Source: Neptunomonas concharum
GTDB lineage: Bacteria; Pseudomonadota; Gammaproteobacteria; Pseudomonadales; Balneatricaceae
Assembly (NCBI RefSeq): GCF_008630635.1
Contig: NZ_CP043869.1
Location: 558,001 to 622,000 of the forward strand
Length of the DNA stretch: 64,000 nt
Reading direction: 5' to 3'
Both the position numbers and the translations under genes were made by a program. The notes under the pieces are model-generated. The model did not search any database and was not told where the DNA came from. It saw only the letters and a list, made by a program, of their open reading frames with translations. The stretch's first letter is position 1. The number at the start of each line of letters is the position of its first letter. Shown here piece after piece: positions 27,014 to 36,285 of the stretch.

Positions 27014-27037
27014 AGGAGGGCCAGTTAGTTCTGGCCT
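27014..27037 (+). promoter_or_regulatory. Distant AGGAGG site and hairpin before uppS
   Basis: AGGAGG (27014-27019) is a perfect Shine-Dalgarno sequence but lies 32 bp before the uppS ATG. A 6 bp hairpin, GGCCAG with CTGGCC (27019-27036), sits between them and partly covers the site. The bases directly before the ATG (TCTGATTCATTTT) contain no ribosome site. Confidence 0.35.
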
Positions 27038-27051
27038 GTCTGATTCATTTT

Positions 27052-27816
27052 ATGTCAGTACATGAAAAGCTAAATATTCCGCCTGAAAAGGTGTTGCCCA
27101 AGCATATAGCCATTATTATGGATGGAAATAATCGTTGGGCGAAAATGCGTAGACTACCTAGCTTAGCTGGCCATAAAGCTGGTGTTGATAGTGTGCGTAG
27201 TGTCATTGAGGGTTGCATGGAGTTTGGTGTTGAATCGCTAACTCTGTTTGCATTTAGTAGTGAAAACTGGAAGCGACCCGAATTAGAAGTGAAAGGCCTC
27301 ATGGAGCTGTTCATGCTGGCTTTGGATCGAGAAGCGAAGAAACTTCATAAGAATAATATTCGACTTAACGTCATTGGTGATAAAAGTCGTTTCAGTGCAA
27401 GCTTGCAGCAGAAAATAGCGAAAGTTGAAGCGCTAACGGCAGATAACACGCAGCTTAATCTAAATATCGCAGCAAACTATGGTGGTCAATGGGATATTCT
27501 GCAAGCTACCCAGCGTTTTGCAGAGGCTTGTGTGCAAGGTAAGCTTAAGCCTGAAGAACTCACGGAAACGCTATTTGATAGTTATATAACGCTTCATGAC
27601 CAAGCTAAACCTGATCTGTGCATTCGGACAGGTGGAGAGAGTCGAATCAGTAACTTCTTGATTTGGCAAATGGCGTATACAGAGTTTCACTTTGTTGACG
27701 ACTTTTGGCCTGACTTTAACAAGGCTTCGCTCGCAGAGGCTATTCGTGACTTTTGTACCCGTGAGCGTAGATTTGGTAAAACAAGTGAACAATTAGAGGC
27801 TGGGGTCGGTGCTTAA
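27052..27816 (+). CDS. uppS: Undecaprenyl diphosphate synthase
   Basis: UppS is the cis-prenyltransferase that makes the C55 lipid carrier for wall and LPS synthesis from farnesyl and isopentenyl diphosphates. The 254-residue protein has the catalytic Asp24 in IIMDGNNRWAK, then AGHKAGVDSVR, TLFAFSSENWKRP, and the RTGGESRISNFLIWQ motif with IPP-binding arginines and serine. Its use of IPP makes the absence of dxr, ispD and ispF nearby more striking. It overlaps cdsA by 8 bp. Confidence 0.97.
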   Translation: MSVHEKLNIPPEKVLPKHIAIIMDGNNRWAKMRRLPSLAGHKAGVDSVRSVIEGCMEFGVESLTLFAFSSENWKRPELEVKGLMELFMLALDREAKKLHKNNIRLNVIGDKSRFSASLQQKIAKVEALTADNTQLNLNIAANYGGQWDILQATQRFAEACVQGKLKPEELTETLFDSYITLHDQAKPDLCIRTGGESRISNFLIWQMAYTEFHFVDDFWPDFNKASLAEAIRDFCTRERRFGKTSEQLEAGVGA

Positions 27817-28621
27817 ACAAAGAATATTAACCGCTTCTATATTGGCACCGATTGTCTTGTGTGGTGTGTTTTTATTGCCTCTTGAGGCGTTCGCTGTTTT
27901 TATGGGAGTGGTAACACTACTGGGCGCTTGGGAATGGGGGCCGCTGTCAGGTATTCGTTCACCTGCGTTGCGTCTAGCTTATGTGATGGTGGTGTTTCTC
28001 TCTTTAATACTCTGCTGGGGTTTGTTTGGGGCTGGTATTGAACTCTATCTTCTTCTCCCTGCGTTGCTGTTGTGGTGTATTAGTTTTGTGTGGGTTCTAC
28101 GTTACCCGGCGGTAGGGGGGTGGTCTAGCTCGGTGGTCAGGTTGGCTATCGGCGTACTGGTTCTGGCTGCTGCATGGTTAAGCCTACTTAAGCTAAAATC
28201 CTTGGAATCAGGTAATGCATGGCTTTTGTTGGTTTTGCTTATCGTGTGGGCCGCTGATATTGGTGCCTACTTTTCCGGGAAGCGGTGGGGAAAGGTAAAG
28301 CTAGCACCGAATGTCAGCCCCGGTAAGACGCGAGAGGGTGTGTATGGTGGTTTAGTCGCTGTTGTGGTGACGGCTCTGATTTTTGCGCTATGGAATGAAC
28401 TGACAGGTGCAGCAATAGTCTATTTGGTTCTACTGAGTATTATTGTGGGCTTTGTTTCTGTTATGGGCGATCTGTTTGAAAGCTTATTGAAACGTTTTAC
28501 TGGCATTAAAGATAGTGGTTCGATTCTGCCAGGTCACGGAGGTGTGCTTGATCGCATCGATAGTATCTTGGCGGCAGCCCCGTTTTTCTGCCTAGGTCTC
28601 TACTTCTTACCAATAAATTGA
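27809..28621 (+). CDS. cdsA: Phosphatidate cytidylyltransferase
   Basis: CdsA makes CDP-diacylglycerol from CTP and phosphatidate, the branch point of phospholipid synthesis. The 270-residue, multi-span membrane protein ends with the family signature SVMGDLFESLLKRFTGIKDSG followed by LPGHGGVLDRIDS. The start is GTG at 27809, inside the uppS end, so it is translationally coupled. Only 7 bp separate it from rseP; in pseudomonads dxr sits in this gap. Confidence 0.96.
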   Translation: MLKQRILTASILAPIVLCGVFLLPLEAFAVFMGVVTLLGAWEWGPLSGIRSPALRLAYVMVVFLSLILCWGLFGAGIELYLLLPALLLWCISFVWVLRYPAVGGWSSSVVRLAIGVLVLAAAWLSLLKLKSLESGNAWLLLVLLIVWAADIGAYFSGKRWGKVKLAPNVSPGKTREGVYGGLVAVVVTALIFALWNELTGAAIVYLVLLSIIVGFVSVMGDLFESLLKRFTGIKDSGSILPGHGGVLDRIDSILAAAPFFCLGLYFLPIN

Positions 28622-28628
28622 CGGTCTA

Positions 28629-29984
28629 ATGGATATATTACAAACCATATTAGCGATGATTGTCACGTTAGGTATTCTCGTGACCATCCATGAATGGGGG
28701 CATTACTGGGTTGCTCGCAGGTGTGGTGTCAAGGTGCTACGCTTTTCAGTTGGTTTTGGTAAACCGCTCTGGATGCGTAAAGGAGCAGATGGTACAGAGT
28801 ATGTGGTGGCAGCTATTCCTCTTGGTGGGTTTGTGCGCATGCTGGACGAGCGAGAAGGGGAGGTTGCAGAGTCCGAAAAGTCAATGGCTTTTAATAATAA
28901 ACCCGTTTTGCAGCGTATCGCTATTGTAGCAGCAGGGCCGCTTGTTAACTTGTTATTTGCGGTTTTTGCCTATTGGTTGATGTTTGTGGTGGGTGTGTCT
29001 GCTATTGCTCCTGTTATTGGGGGACTGAAACCCGACTCGCCAGCAGCATTCAGTGCTTTACCTATCGGTTCGGAAATTGTCTCTATTAATGATTCTAAAG
29101 TTCAATCTTGGGAAGAGGTTAATCTTCAGTTAGCCGCTCATGTGGGAGAGACAGGTAATATACGAGTGGGTGTTAAACCGTCTGTGAGTGCTGAACCTCA
29201 GATCTACACAGTCAACCTGATTGATTGGAAAGTAGATCTTGAGGTGGAATCGCCTGTTTCGGCTATGGGATTGGTGCCATTCAGGCCTGAAGTTAAACCA
29301 GTCTTAGGTCAGGTTGTTGAAAAAAGTCCTGCAGATTTAGCAGGTTTGAAGGTTGGAGATCGTATCGTATCTATCGAAGGCACCCCTGTGTCGACTTGGG
29401 GTACCCTTGTTGAGTTGGTTCAGGATTCAGCGGATAGGTCGCTGTTGTTTGATATAGAACGTGATGGGCAACGCTTTACCTTTGAGGTGACGCCGCGTGC
29501 AGAGGCGGCCGCTGATGGGCAATCGATAGGTAAGATTGGCGCTGGTGTGCGCTTACCTGACTGGCCCGAGTCTATGCAACGGAGTATCCAGTACACACCT
29601 TTTGAAGCGATATCTGAAGCAATTAATAAAACACTTCATATGATAGCGCTGACATTAGATTCGATTTGGAAGATGATAGAAGGTGTTATCTCTGTAAAAA
29701 ACTTGAGTGGCCCGATAACCATTGCTAAAGTGGCTGGTGCCTCTGCGGCATCGGGGTTTGAGCCATTTATCAGCTTTCTTGCTTACCTTAGTATCAGTTT
29801 AGGTGTACTAAACCTTCTTCCTATTCCTGTTTTGGATGGAGGGCATTTGGTTTATTACACAATTGAATTGTTTCGCGGAAAGCCGGTTAGTGAAAGAATA
29901 CAGCTAGTAGGTTTTAAAATAGGGATGACATTATTATTGTCATTGATGACGCTGGCTATTGTTAATGATGTAATGCGTCTATAG
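28629..29984 (+). CDS. rseP: Site-2 protease RseP
   Basis: RseP is the inner membrane zinc metalloprotease that cleaves RseA to release sigma-E in envelope stress, and clears signal peptides. In its 451 residues the HEWGH zinc motif is at 21-25 in the first membrane span. Two periplasmic PDZ domains follow (about 115-200 and 205-290), and the third ligand motif NLLPIPVLDGGHL is in the C-terminal membrane region. It precedes bamA, itself a usual sigma-E target. Confidence 0.97.
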   Translation: MDILQTILAMIVTLGILVTIHEWGHYWVARRCGVKVLRFSVGFGKPLWMRKGADGTEYVVAAIPLGGFVRMLDEREGEVAESEKSMAFNNKPVLQRIAIVAAGPLVNLLFAVFAYWLMFVVGVSAIAPVIGGLKPDSPAAFSALPIGSEIVSINDSKVQSWEEVNLQLAAHVGETGNIRVGVKPSVSAEPQIYTVNLIDWKVDLEVESPVSAMGLVPFRPEVKPVLGQVVEKSPADLAGLKVGDRIVSIEGTPVSTWGTLVELVQDSADRSLLFDIERDGQRFTFEVTPRAEAAADGQSIGKIGAGVRLPDWPESMQRSIQYTPFEAISEAINKTLHMIALTLDSIWKMIEGVISVKNLSGPITIAKVAGASAASGFEPFISFLAYLSISLGVLNLLPIPVLDGGHLVYYTIELFRGKPVSERIQLVGFKIGMTLLLSLMTLAIVNDVMRL

Positions 29985-30004
29985 AGAGCAAGTGCTCTTT
30001 TTTT
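29985..30004 (+). terminator. Short terminator/attenuator between rseP and bamA
   Basis: AGAGC and GCTCT arms around an AAGT loop, starting right after the rseP stop, are followed by seven T. The bamA ribosome site (GGAAGAGG) begins a few bases later, so the hairpin may attenuate read-through and leave bamA partly dependent on its own promoter. Confidence 0.55.
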
Positions 30005-30017
30005 GGGAAGAGGTTTC

Positions 30018-32342
30018 ATGAAGAACAGATTTGGGCTTGTACTAGGGTGTGTATTGATGGCGGGTGTTGCGCAGGCATCATTTGTACCTTTTGCTGTAAA
30101 AGATATCCGTCTAGAAGGTGTTCAAAGTGTTGAGCCGGGTATTGTTTTTCGCAACTTCCCTATCGTTTCTGGCGATACCGTAAGCGAAGCTAGCCTTGCT
30201 ACTGCTACGAAACAGTTGTTCAAGTCGGGGTATTTTGAAGATATAGAACTTAAGCGCGAGGGCGACTACCTGATACTCAAGGTTAGAGAGCGTCCTGCTA
30301 TCAGTCGTATTAAACTGGATGGTAATAAAGTTCTTAAAGATGAAGATTTGCTATTGGGGCTTAAGCAGTCAGGCTTGCGAGAAGGCGATGTCTTTAAACG
30401 CTCTGCGCTTGATCAGATTCGGTTAGACCTATTGCGTTTATACGTTGGGCAGGGGCGTTATGGCGCGTCGATTAGCACGGAGGTTGAACCTTTGCCGGGC
30501 AACCGGGTAAGCCTGAATATTAATATTAAGGAGGGCAGTGTTGCTTCCATTCAGCATATTAATATTATCGGTAATACGGTTTTTGATGATGAAGATTTGA
30601 AAGATCTTTTCTCTTTAAAACTACCTAGTTTTTGGTCTTTCTATACCAAAGATGATCGCTATGCCCGTGAAAAGTTATCGGGAGATCTAGAGCGACTGCG
30701 TTCGTACTACATGGATCGTGGCTATGTTAAATTTGCTATTGACTCTACACAGGTATCGATAACTCCTGATAAAAAGAATGTCTTCATTACAGTCAATATC
30801 CATGAAGGTGAAAAATACACACTCAAGGATGTTAATCTTGCTGGTAATTTGGTGATCCCAGAAGAAGAGTTAGTAACGTCTATAGCCCTGGAGGCGGGGC
30901 AAACTTTCTCACGTAAAGCTATGACGAATGCTCAGGAAACGATTACGCGCGCTTTGGGTGATCAAGGATATATGTTTGCCAATGTAAGCCCCTTACCTGA
31001 GGTTAATGAAGAGGATAAAACGGTTTCTCTAAAGTTCTTTGTTGATCCTGGTAAGCAAACCTATGTTCGCCGTATCAATATTAAGGGAAATAGTCGTACG
31101 GCAGATGAAGTGGTTCGCCGCGAGATGCAGCAGATGGAAGCGGCAATCGCATCTACAGAAAGTATCGAAAAAACAAAACAAAAACTGCAGAAAACAGGTT
31201 ACTTTAAGTCTGTTAATATGGAAGCCTCGCCTGTACCGGGCACCGACGATCAGGTGGATCTAAACTATACGGTAGAGGAGCAGCAGTCAGGTCAATTTAC
31301 GGCAAGTTTAGGCTTTGCTCAAAGTGAAGGCTTTATTATAGATCTGGGTGTTCAGCAGGATAACTTCTTTGGTTCGGGCAAGAAGGTTGGCTTTAACATC
31401 GCTAAGAGTACGACTAAGCGAGAAGCAAGCTTCAATTATTTAGACCCTTATTACACGGTGGACGGTGTTAGCCGAGGCTTTGATATTTTCTACCGTGAAC
31501 GTGACTTTGAAGAAGATGATGTGAGTAGCTATTCTCTGGATGAGTATGGCGCAGGTATGACGTTTGGTTATCCGATTGATGATTATCAGCGCTTAAGTTT
31601 CTCACTAGGCATTGAAAATATTACTATTAACCCAAATTCTAGCAAGCCTGTTGAAGAGATACAGTCTTTCATTGATGAAGAGGGTAACTCCTTCTTGAAT
31701 CTTAAAGGCACGCTAGGTTGGACCAATAATCACTTGAATAGAGCTATCTTTCCTAGCGAAGGTTACTACCACAGCGCAAGCTTTGAGAGTGCAATCCCTG
31801 GCAGCGAATTGGGCTACTATCGTTTGCACTACAATACAAAGTGGTATCGACCTGTCGTTGAAGATAGTGGTTGGATTCTTGGCCTGAAAGGCCGATTGGG
31901 CTATGCACAAAGCTATGGTGGTCAAAGCTACCCATTCTTCAAAAACTTCTTTGCAGGCGGTATTAAAACAATCCGTGGCTTTGAAAATAACTCGTTAGGG
32001 CCCCGTGACTCTAATGGCGACCCATTTGGCGGGAACGTTATGGCCGTTGGCGGTGCTGAGTTGATTTTCCCAATGCCGCTGGTCGAAGATAAAAGTGGAT
32101 GGCGAACCTTACTGTTTGTGGATGGTGGTAACGTCTTTGCATCAGATTGTTTAGCTTCCAGCTCGGCTTCGTCGAACTGCCAAGAGGGAATTCAGTTCGA
32201 TGAATTTCGCTACTCGGCAGGCTTTGGGATGACATGGCTATCGCCTATGGGGCCTTTGTCATTCTCTATAGCTAAACCATTAAACTCTCAAAAGGGCGAT
32301 GAAGAACAGGTGTTTCAGTTCTCCCTTGGACAAAGCTTCTAG
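30018..32342 (+). CDS. bamA: Outer membrane protein assembly factor BamA
   Basis: BamA is the Omp85 barrel at the core of the BAM machine that inserts outer membrane proteins. The start at 30018 (MKNRFGLVLGC) has AAGAGG upstream and gives 774 residues with a signal peptide cleaved near AQASF. Five POTRA domains fill about residues 22-420 (for example IKDIRLEGVQSV and IQHINIIGNTVF), followed by the 16-strand barrel. The conserved loop 6 motif appears as IRGFENNSLGPRD, and the protein ends with the aromatic signature FQFSLGQSF. Confidence 0.97.
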   Translation: MKNRFGLVLGCVLMAGVAQASFVPFAVKDIRLEGVQSVEPGIVFRNFPIVSGDTVSEASLATATKQLFKSGYFEDIELKREGDYLILKVRERPAISRIKLDGNKVLKDEDLLLGLKQSGLREGDVFKRSALDQIRLDLLRLYVGQGRYGASISTEVEPLPGNRVSLNINIKEGSVASIQHINIIGNTVFDDEDLKDLFSLKLPSFWSFYTKDDRYAREKLSGDLERLRSYYMDRGYVKFAIDSTQVSITPDKKNVFITVNIHEGEKYTLKDVNLAGNLVIPEEELVTSIALEAGQTFSRKAMTNAQETITRALGDQGYMFANVSPLPEVNEEDKTVSLKFFVDPGKQTYVRRINIKGNSRTADEVVRREMQQMEAAIASTESIEKTKQKLQKTGYFKSVNMEASPVPGTDDQVDLNYTVEEQQSGQFTASLGFAQSEGFIIDLGVQQDNFFGSGKKVGFNIAKSTTKREASFNYLDPYYTVDGVSRGFDIFYRERDFEEDDVSSYSLDEYGAGMTFGYPIDDYQRLSFSLGIENITINPNSSKPVEEIQSFIDEEGNSFLNLKGTLGWTNNHLNRAIFPSEGYYHSASFESAIPGSELGYYRLHYNTKWYRPVVEDSGWILGLKGRLGYAQSYGGQSYPFFKNFFAGGIKTIRGFENNSLGPRDSNGDPFGGNVMAVGGAELIFPMPLVEDKSGWRTLLFVDGGNVFASDCLASSSASSNCQEGIQFDEFRYSAGFGMTWLSPMGPLSFSIAKPLNSQKGDEEQVFQFSLGQSF

Positions 32343-32356
32343 AAAAGGAATAGATA

Positions 32357-32854
32357 ATGAAGTTGCTGAAAGTTTTTTCTATCGCGTTGGTACTACTATC
32401 GTCTCCTTGGGCGTTGGCTGAGAAAATTGCGGTACTGGGTGTACAGGAGGCGCTGCTAGCCTCCAATGAAGCGAAAAGCTTTAAAGAAAGTTTAGATAAA
32501 GAGCTAAAAGCTGATGAAAAGCGCTTGGTTGAGTTGGAAAAGCAAGCCAAGACGCTGAGAGAGAAGGCTCAAAAAGAGGGAGCTAATATGTCTCAGGAAC
32601 AGCGTCAGCAGACCCGTTTGCAGTTTCAGAAAGCATTTGATGAATATCAACGTACAGGTCAAATGCTGCAGCAAAAGCGCATTGAAAAAGAGCAGGAATT
32701 TATCAGCAAAATGCGTCCTAAATTGGACGAAGTGATTCGAAAGTTGATCGAAAAAAATGGCTATGACATTGTTGTGGCAAAGCAAGCGACGGTGTTTACC
32801 GCTAAAGGCGTTGATATCACCAAAACGGTTGTTGAGATGTTAAACAAGCAGTAA
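32357..32854 (+). CDS. skp: Periplasmic chaperone Skp (OmpH family)
   Basis: Skp is a trimeric, jellyfish-shaped chaperone that carries unfolded outer membrane proteins to BAM. The 165-residue protein has a signal peptide cleaved after ALA (about residue 21), then EKIAVLGVQEALL as the first strand. A long charged coiled-coil region (about 45-130) forms the tentacles, and IVVAKQATVFTAKGVDIT makes the C-terminal body strand. It lies between bamA and lpxD; its stop shares a base with the lpxD start. Confidence 0.94.
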   Translation: MKLLKVFSIALVLLSSPWALAEKIAVLGVQEALLASNEAKSFKESLDKELKADEKRLVELEKQAKTLREKAQKEGANMSQEQRQQTRLQFQKAFDEYQRTGQMLQQKRIEKEQEFISKMRPKLDEVIRKLIEKNGYDIVVAKQATVFTAKGVDITKTVVEMLNKQ

Positions 32855-33903
32855 TGGAGCGCCGTGTTCAACAATTTACTTTGTCTGATGTCGCGGCGTT
32901 GGTAGAGGGGGAACTGCAGGGTAATCCTGACAAAGTTATCAACGCTCTCGCCACGCTAGAATCAGCCAAAGATTGCCAGCTTTCCTTTCTTTCGAATAGT
33001 CGTTATATTCATCAGCTGGCTACAACAAAGGCTACGGCTGTCCTAGTGAAGCGAGACTTCGCTGTGGACGCGCCGTGCGATTGTATCATCGTTGATGATC
33101 CCTATCTTGCTTATGCAAAGCTCTCATGTTGTTTTGACTGGCGCGAGCCTCTTACGGCAGGTGTAGCACCTTCGGCTACCGTCGATAAAACCGCGTATAT
33201 CCATCCTTCTGCTATTGTGTCTGACGGTGTTCGTATTGGCAAAAATACGCATGTAGCAGCGGGAGCTTATTTAGGTCCTAACTGTGTTGTCGCCAACGAC
33301 TGTTTGATCGGTGAGAATACGCGTCTTGAGGCCAGTGTTACTTTATATAGTAATGTGCAGTTAGGTGAACGAAATATAATTCATGCCGGAGCTGTTATCG
33401 GTGCTGATGGCTTCGGTTTTGCTCCATCTAAGCAAGGCTGGCAAAAAATTTGCCAGCTAGGTGGCGTGAGAATAGGTGATGATGTAGAGGTTGGTGCGGG
33501 GACGACCATTGATCGTGGCGCTTTGGATCATACCGTCATTGGCAATGGTGTGAAGCTCGATAACCTAATACAAATTGCCCATAATGTACAAATAGGCGAA
33601 GAAACTGCAATTGCAGGCTGTACGGCTGTTGCAGGAAGCACTAGAATTGGCCGCCGCTGTACGATCGCAGGACAAAGCGGCATAACAGGGCACTTATCCT
33701 TGGCAGATAATACCCATGTAACCGCGATGACTCTAGTGAGTAAGTCCATTTCCTCGCCTGGACAAACGGTTTCGTCAGGCACAGGACAAGAAGCTCATCG
33801 CCAATGGAAACGTAACGTGGTTCGTTTTCGGCAGTTAGATGAGATGGCTAAACGTATTCAAGCGCTTGAACATAAACTTGAACAATTTTCTACTGAAGGT
33901 TAA
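32854..33903 (+). CDS. lpxD: UDP-3-O-acylglucosamine N-acyltransferase LpxD
   Basis: LpxD adds the second, N-linked 3-hydroxyacyl chain in lipid A synthesis. The 349-residue protein has an N-terminal uridine-binding domain (FTLSDVAALVEGEL, LSFLSNSRYIHQL), a left-handed beta-helix built of hexapeptide repeats (about 105-300), and a C-terminal helix. The catalytic histidine region is IQIAHNVQIGEETAIAG, preceded by VIGADGFGFA. Its start (TAATG) overlaps the skp stop. Confidence 0.97.
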   Translation: MERRVQQFTLSDVAALVEGELQGNPDKVINALATLESAKDCQLSFLSNSRYIHQLATTKATAVLVKRDFAVDAPCDCIIVDDPYLAYAKLSCCFDWREPLTAGVAPSATVDKTAYIHPSAIVSDGVRIGKNTHVAAGAYLGPNCVVANDCLIGENTRLEASVTLYSNVQLGERNIIHAGAVIGADGFGFAPSKQGWQKICQLGGVRIGDDVEVGAGTTIDRGALDHTVIGNGVKLDNLIQIAHNVQIGEETAIAGCTAVAGSTRIGRRCTIAGQSGITGHLSLADNTHVTAMTLVSKSISSPGQTVSSGTGQEAHRQWKRNVVRFRQLDEMAKRIQALEHKLEQFSTEG

Positions 33904-33909
33904 GACATA

Positions 33910-34347
33910 ATGATGGATGTAAAGGAAATCAGGGAATATCTCCCGCATCGTTACCCGTTCCTGCTGGTTGATCGCGTTTTAGAGCTAAACCCAGGAGAAT
34001 CCATTGTTGCTATTAAAAATGTAACCGTCAATGAGCCTTTTTTTAACGGGCATTTTCCAGATCATCCAGTCATGCCTGGCGTATTAATCGTAGAAGCTAT
34101 GGCGCAAGCTGCTGGTATCCTTGGTTTTAAAACCATGGATAAAAAACCTCAAGATGGCTCTATCTACTATTTTGTGGGTGCTGACAAATTACGTTTTAAG
34201 CGTCCAGTGGTACCAGGTGATCAATTGAGATTAGAAGCCTCAGTTCAATCAGAAAAACGCGGTATTTGGAAATTTGATGTCAAAGCGACGGTCGATGGTG
34301 ATATGGTAAGCTCAGCTACTATTCTTTGTGCGGACCGGAAGGTATAA
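33910..34347 (+). CDS. fabZ: (3R)-hydroxymyristoyl-ACP dehydratase FabZ
   Basis: FabZ dehydrates 3-hydroxyacyl-ACP in fatty acid elongation and competes with LpxA/LpxD for 3-hydroxyacyl-ACP. The 145-residue hot-dog fold enzyme has its catalytic His48 in [10 protein letters not shown] and Glu62 in IVEAMAQ. The first Met at 33910 is followed by a second Met at 33913; either could start. It sits between lpxD and lpxA in the standard order. Confidence 0.97.
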   Translation: MMDVKEIREYLPHRYPFLLVDRVLELNPGESIVAIKNVTVNEPFFNGHFPDHPVMPGVLIVEAMAQAAGILGFKTMDKKPQDGSIYYFVGADKLRFKRPVVPGDQLRLEASVQSEKRGIWKFDVKATVDGDMVSSATILCADRKV

Positions 34348-34350
34348 GAA

Positions 34351-35121
34351 GTGATTGATGCGCGTGCTATTGTTGATGAAAGAGCCCAGATAGCCGATGG
34401 TGTGAGCATAGGTCCATGGAGCTATATTGGACCTGAGGTTGTGATTGGTGAAGGAACTCAAATCGCTTCACATGTTGTGATCAAAGGGCCAACAACGATA
34501 GGCTCGCACAATCAAATTTTCCAGTTCTCAAGTATTGGCGAAGATTGTCAGGATAAAAAATACGCTGGTGAACCAACGCGTTTAGAGATTGGAGATTACA
34601 ACGTATTCAGAGAGAGCTGTACGGTACATCGTGGTACTGTGCAGGATCAGTCTCTAACGCGTATTGGTAGCCACAATCTTTTTATGGTGAATGCCCATGT
34701 TGCGCATGATTGCATGGTAGGTGATCATATTATCTTGGCAAATAACGTAGCGCTGGCTGGCCATGTTCATGTGGGTGACTATGCGATATTGGGGGGCTTT
34801 ACTGCTGTCCATCAGTTTTGCCATATAGGCTCTCATGTTATGTGTGGTGCCGGGACGGTTTTGCTGAAAGATCTGCCTGATTATGTCATGGCTACCGGTA
34901 ACCCTGCGCAGCCCCATGGTATTAACGCAGAAGGACTGAAACGCCGTGGATTTTCCCCAGAAGTTATTAAGGCCTTGAAGCTGGCTTACAAAGTTATTTA
35001 CCGTAAAAAGCTGAAAGTAGAACAAGCACTATCTGAACTGAGCCTCATGGCTGAGTTAACTCCTGAAATACTTCCATTGATTGCTTCTCTTAAAGCCTCT
35101 ACTCGAGGGATTATCCGCTAG
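34351..35121 (+). CDS. lpxA: UDP-N-acetylglucosamine acyltransferase LpxA
   Basis: LpxA transfers a 3-hydroxyacyl chain to UDP-GlcNAc, the first step of lipid A synthesis. Its 256 residues form a left-handed beta-helix of hexapeptide repeats (1-190) and a helical C-terminal domain. The catalytic His119 lies in [11 protein letters not shown], and [18 protein letters not shown] is the conserved insertion loop. The start is GTG at 34351, three bases after the fabZ stop. Confidence 0.97.
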   Translation: MIDARAIVDERAQIADGVSIGPWSYIGPEVVIGEGTQIASHVVIKGPTTIGSHNQIFQFSSIGEDCQDKKYAGEPTRLEIGDYNVFRESCTVHRGTVQDQSLTRIGSHNLFMVNAHVAHDCMVGDHIILANNVALAGHVHVGDYAILGGFTAVHQFCHIGSHVMCGAGTVLLKDLPDYVMATGNPAQPHGINAEGLKRRGFSPEVIKALKLAYKVIYRKKLKVEQALSELSLMAELTPEILPLIASLKASTRGIIR

Positions 35122-35129
35122 GAGGGTGT

Positions 35130-36284
35130 GTGGCCAAACTGCGGATTGCTATGATTGCCGGCGAATCGTCCGGTGATATCCTCGGCTCCGGACTGATTAA
35201 AGCATTAAAGAGACACTTCCCCGATGCGCAATTTGAAGGTATTGGCGGAGACCTTATGTGTGCAGAAGGGTTTAAGAGCTATGTCCCTATGGAAACCCTA
35301 TCGGTTATGGGGCTTGTTGAAGTTTTAGGGCGCCTACCTGAGCTATTAAAACTTCGTAAAAAACTGATTCAAGACTTCCTGAAGGCTCCGCCTGACATCT
35401 TTATTGGTATAGATGCTCCTGACTTTAATTTGCACATTGAGCGAAGCCTTAAAGCGGCGGATATTCTCACGGTGCATTATGTTAGCCCTTCAGTGTGGGC
35501 TTGGAAGCGAAAACGGATTTATACAATAAAGGAATCGGTAGACCTACTGTTAGCGCTATTTCCTTTTGAACCTGATTGTTATCAAGCGACTGGGCAACGG
35601 GTTGTTTTTGTCGGCCACCCCTTGGCTGATACTGTTTTGCAGGAGCAGTCAGCATTGACGCAAGTACGCTTGCAGGGCCGCACAGAAGGGAAGTATCCCG
35701 TTGTTGCTCTTTTACCGGGTAGTCGAAGTGCAGAAATTAAGTATTTAGCCAAGCCCTTTTTAGAGGCATCAAGGCTTCTGAAAAAACAATATCCGGATAT
35801 AGAGTTTATACTGCCAGCGGCAAATCAAAAACGCTATGACGTTCTGAAGAAGCTGATCGACCAAAAGTACGGGGATCTCGATATTCGTTTGACCTTGAAG
35901 CATTCCAGAGAAGCTTTAGCGATTGCTGATGTGGTTTTGATCGCTTCTGGCACGGCAACCTTAGAGGCGACATTACTTAAAAAGCCGATGGTCGTTGCCT
36001 ACAAAATGTCACCTCTAACTTACGCTATTTATTCAAGAATGCTTAAAACACCTTACGTTTCATTGCCCAACATACTAGCGGGTGAGGCATTGGTTCCTGA
36101 GATCCTACAAGGTGATGTGACGGCAACAAAGCTAGCGCAAGAGGTTGAACACATACTGGAAGACAAGGTTTATCAGCAAACGCTTACACTACGATTTGAA
36201 GACATATTCAACGAAGTGTGCAAAAACGCAGATGAATGTGCAGCAACTGCCGTAAAAGCATTATTGGATGAAAGGGTAAAATAA
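35130..36284 (+). CDS. lpxB: Lipid-A-disaccharide synthase LpxB
   Basis: LpxB joins UDP-2,3-diacylglucosamine and lipid X to make the lipid A disaccharide. The 384-residue GT19 glycosyltransferase carries [18 protein letters not shown] at the start, the [13 protein letters not shown] motif, [18 protein letters not shown] and [21 protein letters not shown] at the sugar-nucleotide site. The start is GTG at 35130 after AGGAGGG. One base separates its stop from the rnhB start. Confidence 0.96.
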   Translation: MAKLRIAMIAGESSGDILGSGLIKALKRHFPDAQFEGIGGDLMCAEGFKSYVPMETLSVMGLVEVLGRLPELLKLRKKLIQDFLKAPPDIFIGIDAPDFNLHIERSLKAADILTVHYVSPSVWAWKRKRIYTIKESVDLLLALFPFEPDCYQATGQRVVFVGHPLADTVLQEQSALTQVRLQGRTEGKYPVVALLPGSRSAEIKYLAKPFLEASRLLKKQYPDIEFILPAANQKRYDVLKKLIDQKYGDLDIRLTLKHSREALAIADVVLIASGTATLEATLLKKPMVVAYKMSPLTYAIYSRMLKTPYVSLPNILAGEALVPEILQGDVTATKLAQEVEHILEDKVYQQTLTLRFEDIFNEVCKNADECAATAVKALLDERVK

Positions 36285-36285
36285 G

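Noticed and set aside
30018-32342. Several open frames of 60-74 codons inside bamA on both strands
   Set aside because: They overlap a full-length conserved gene, lack ribosome sites and show no family features.
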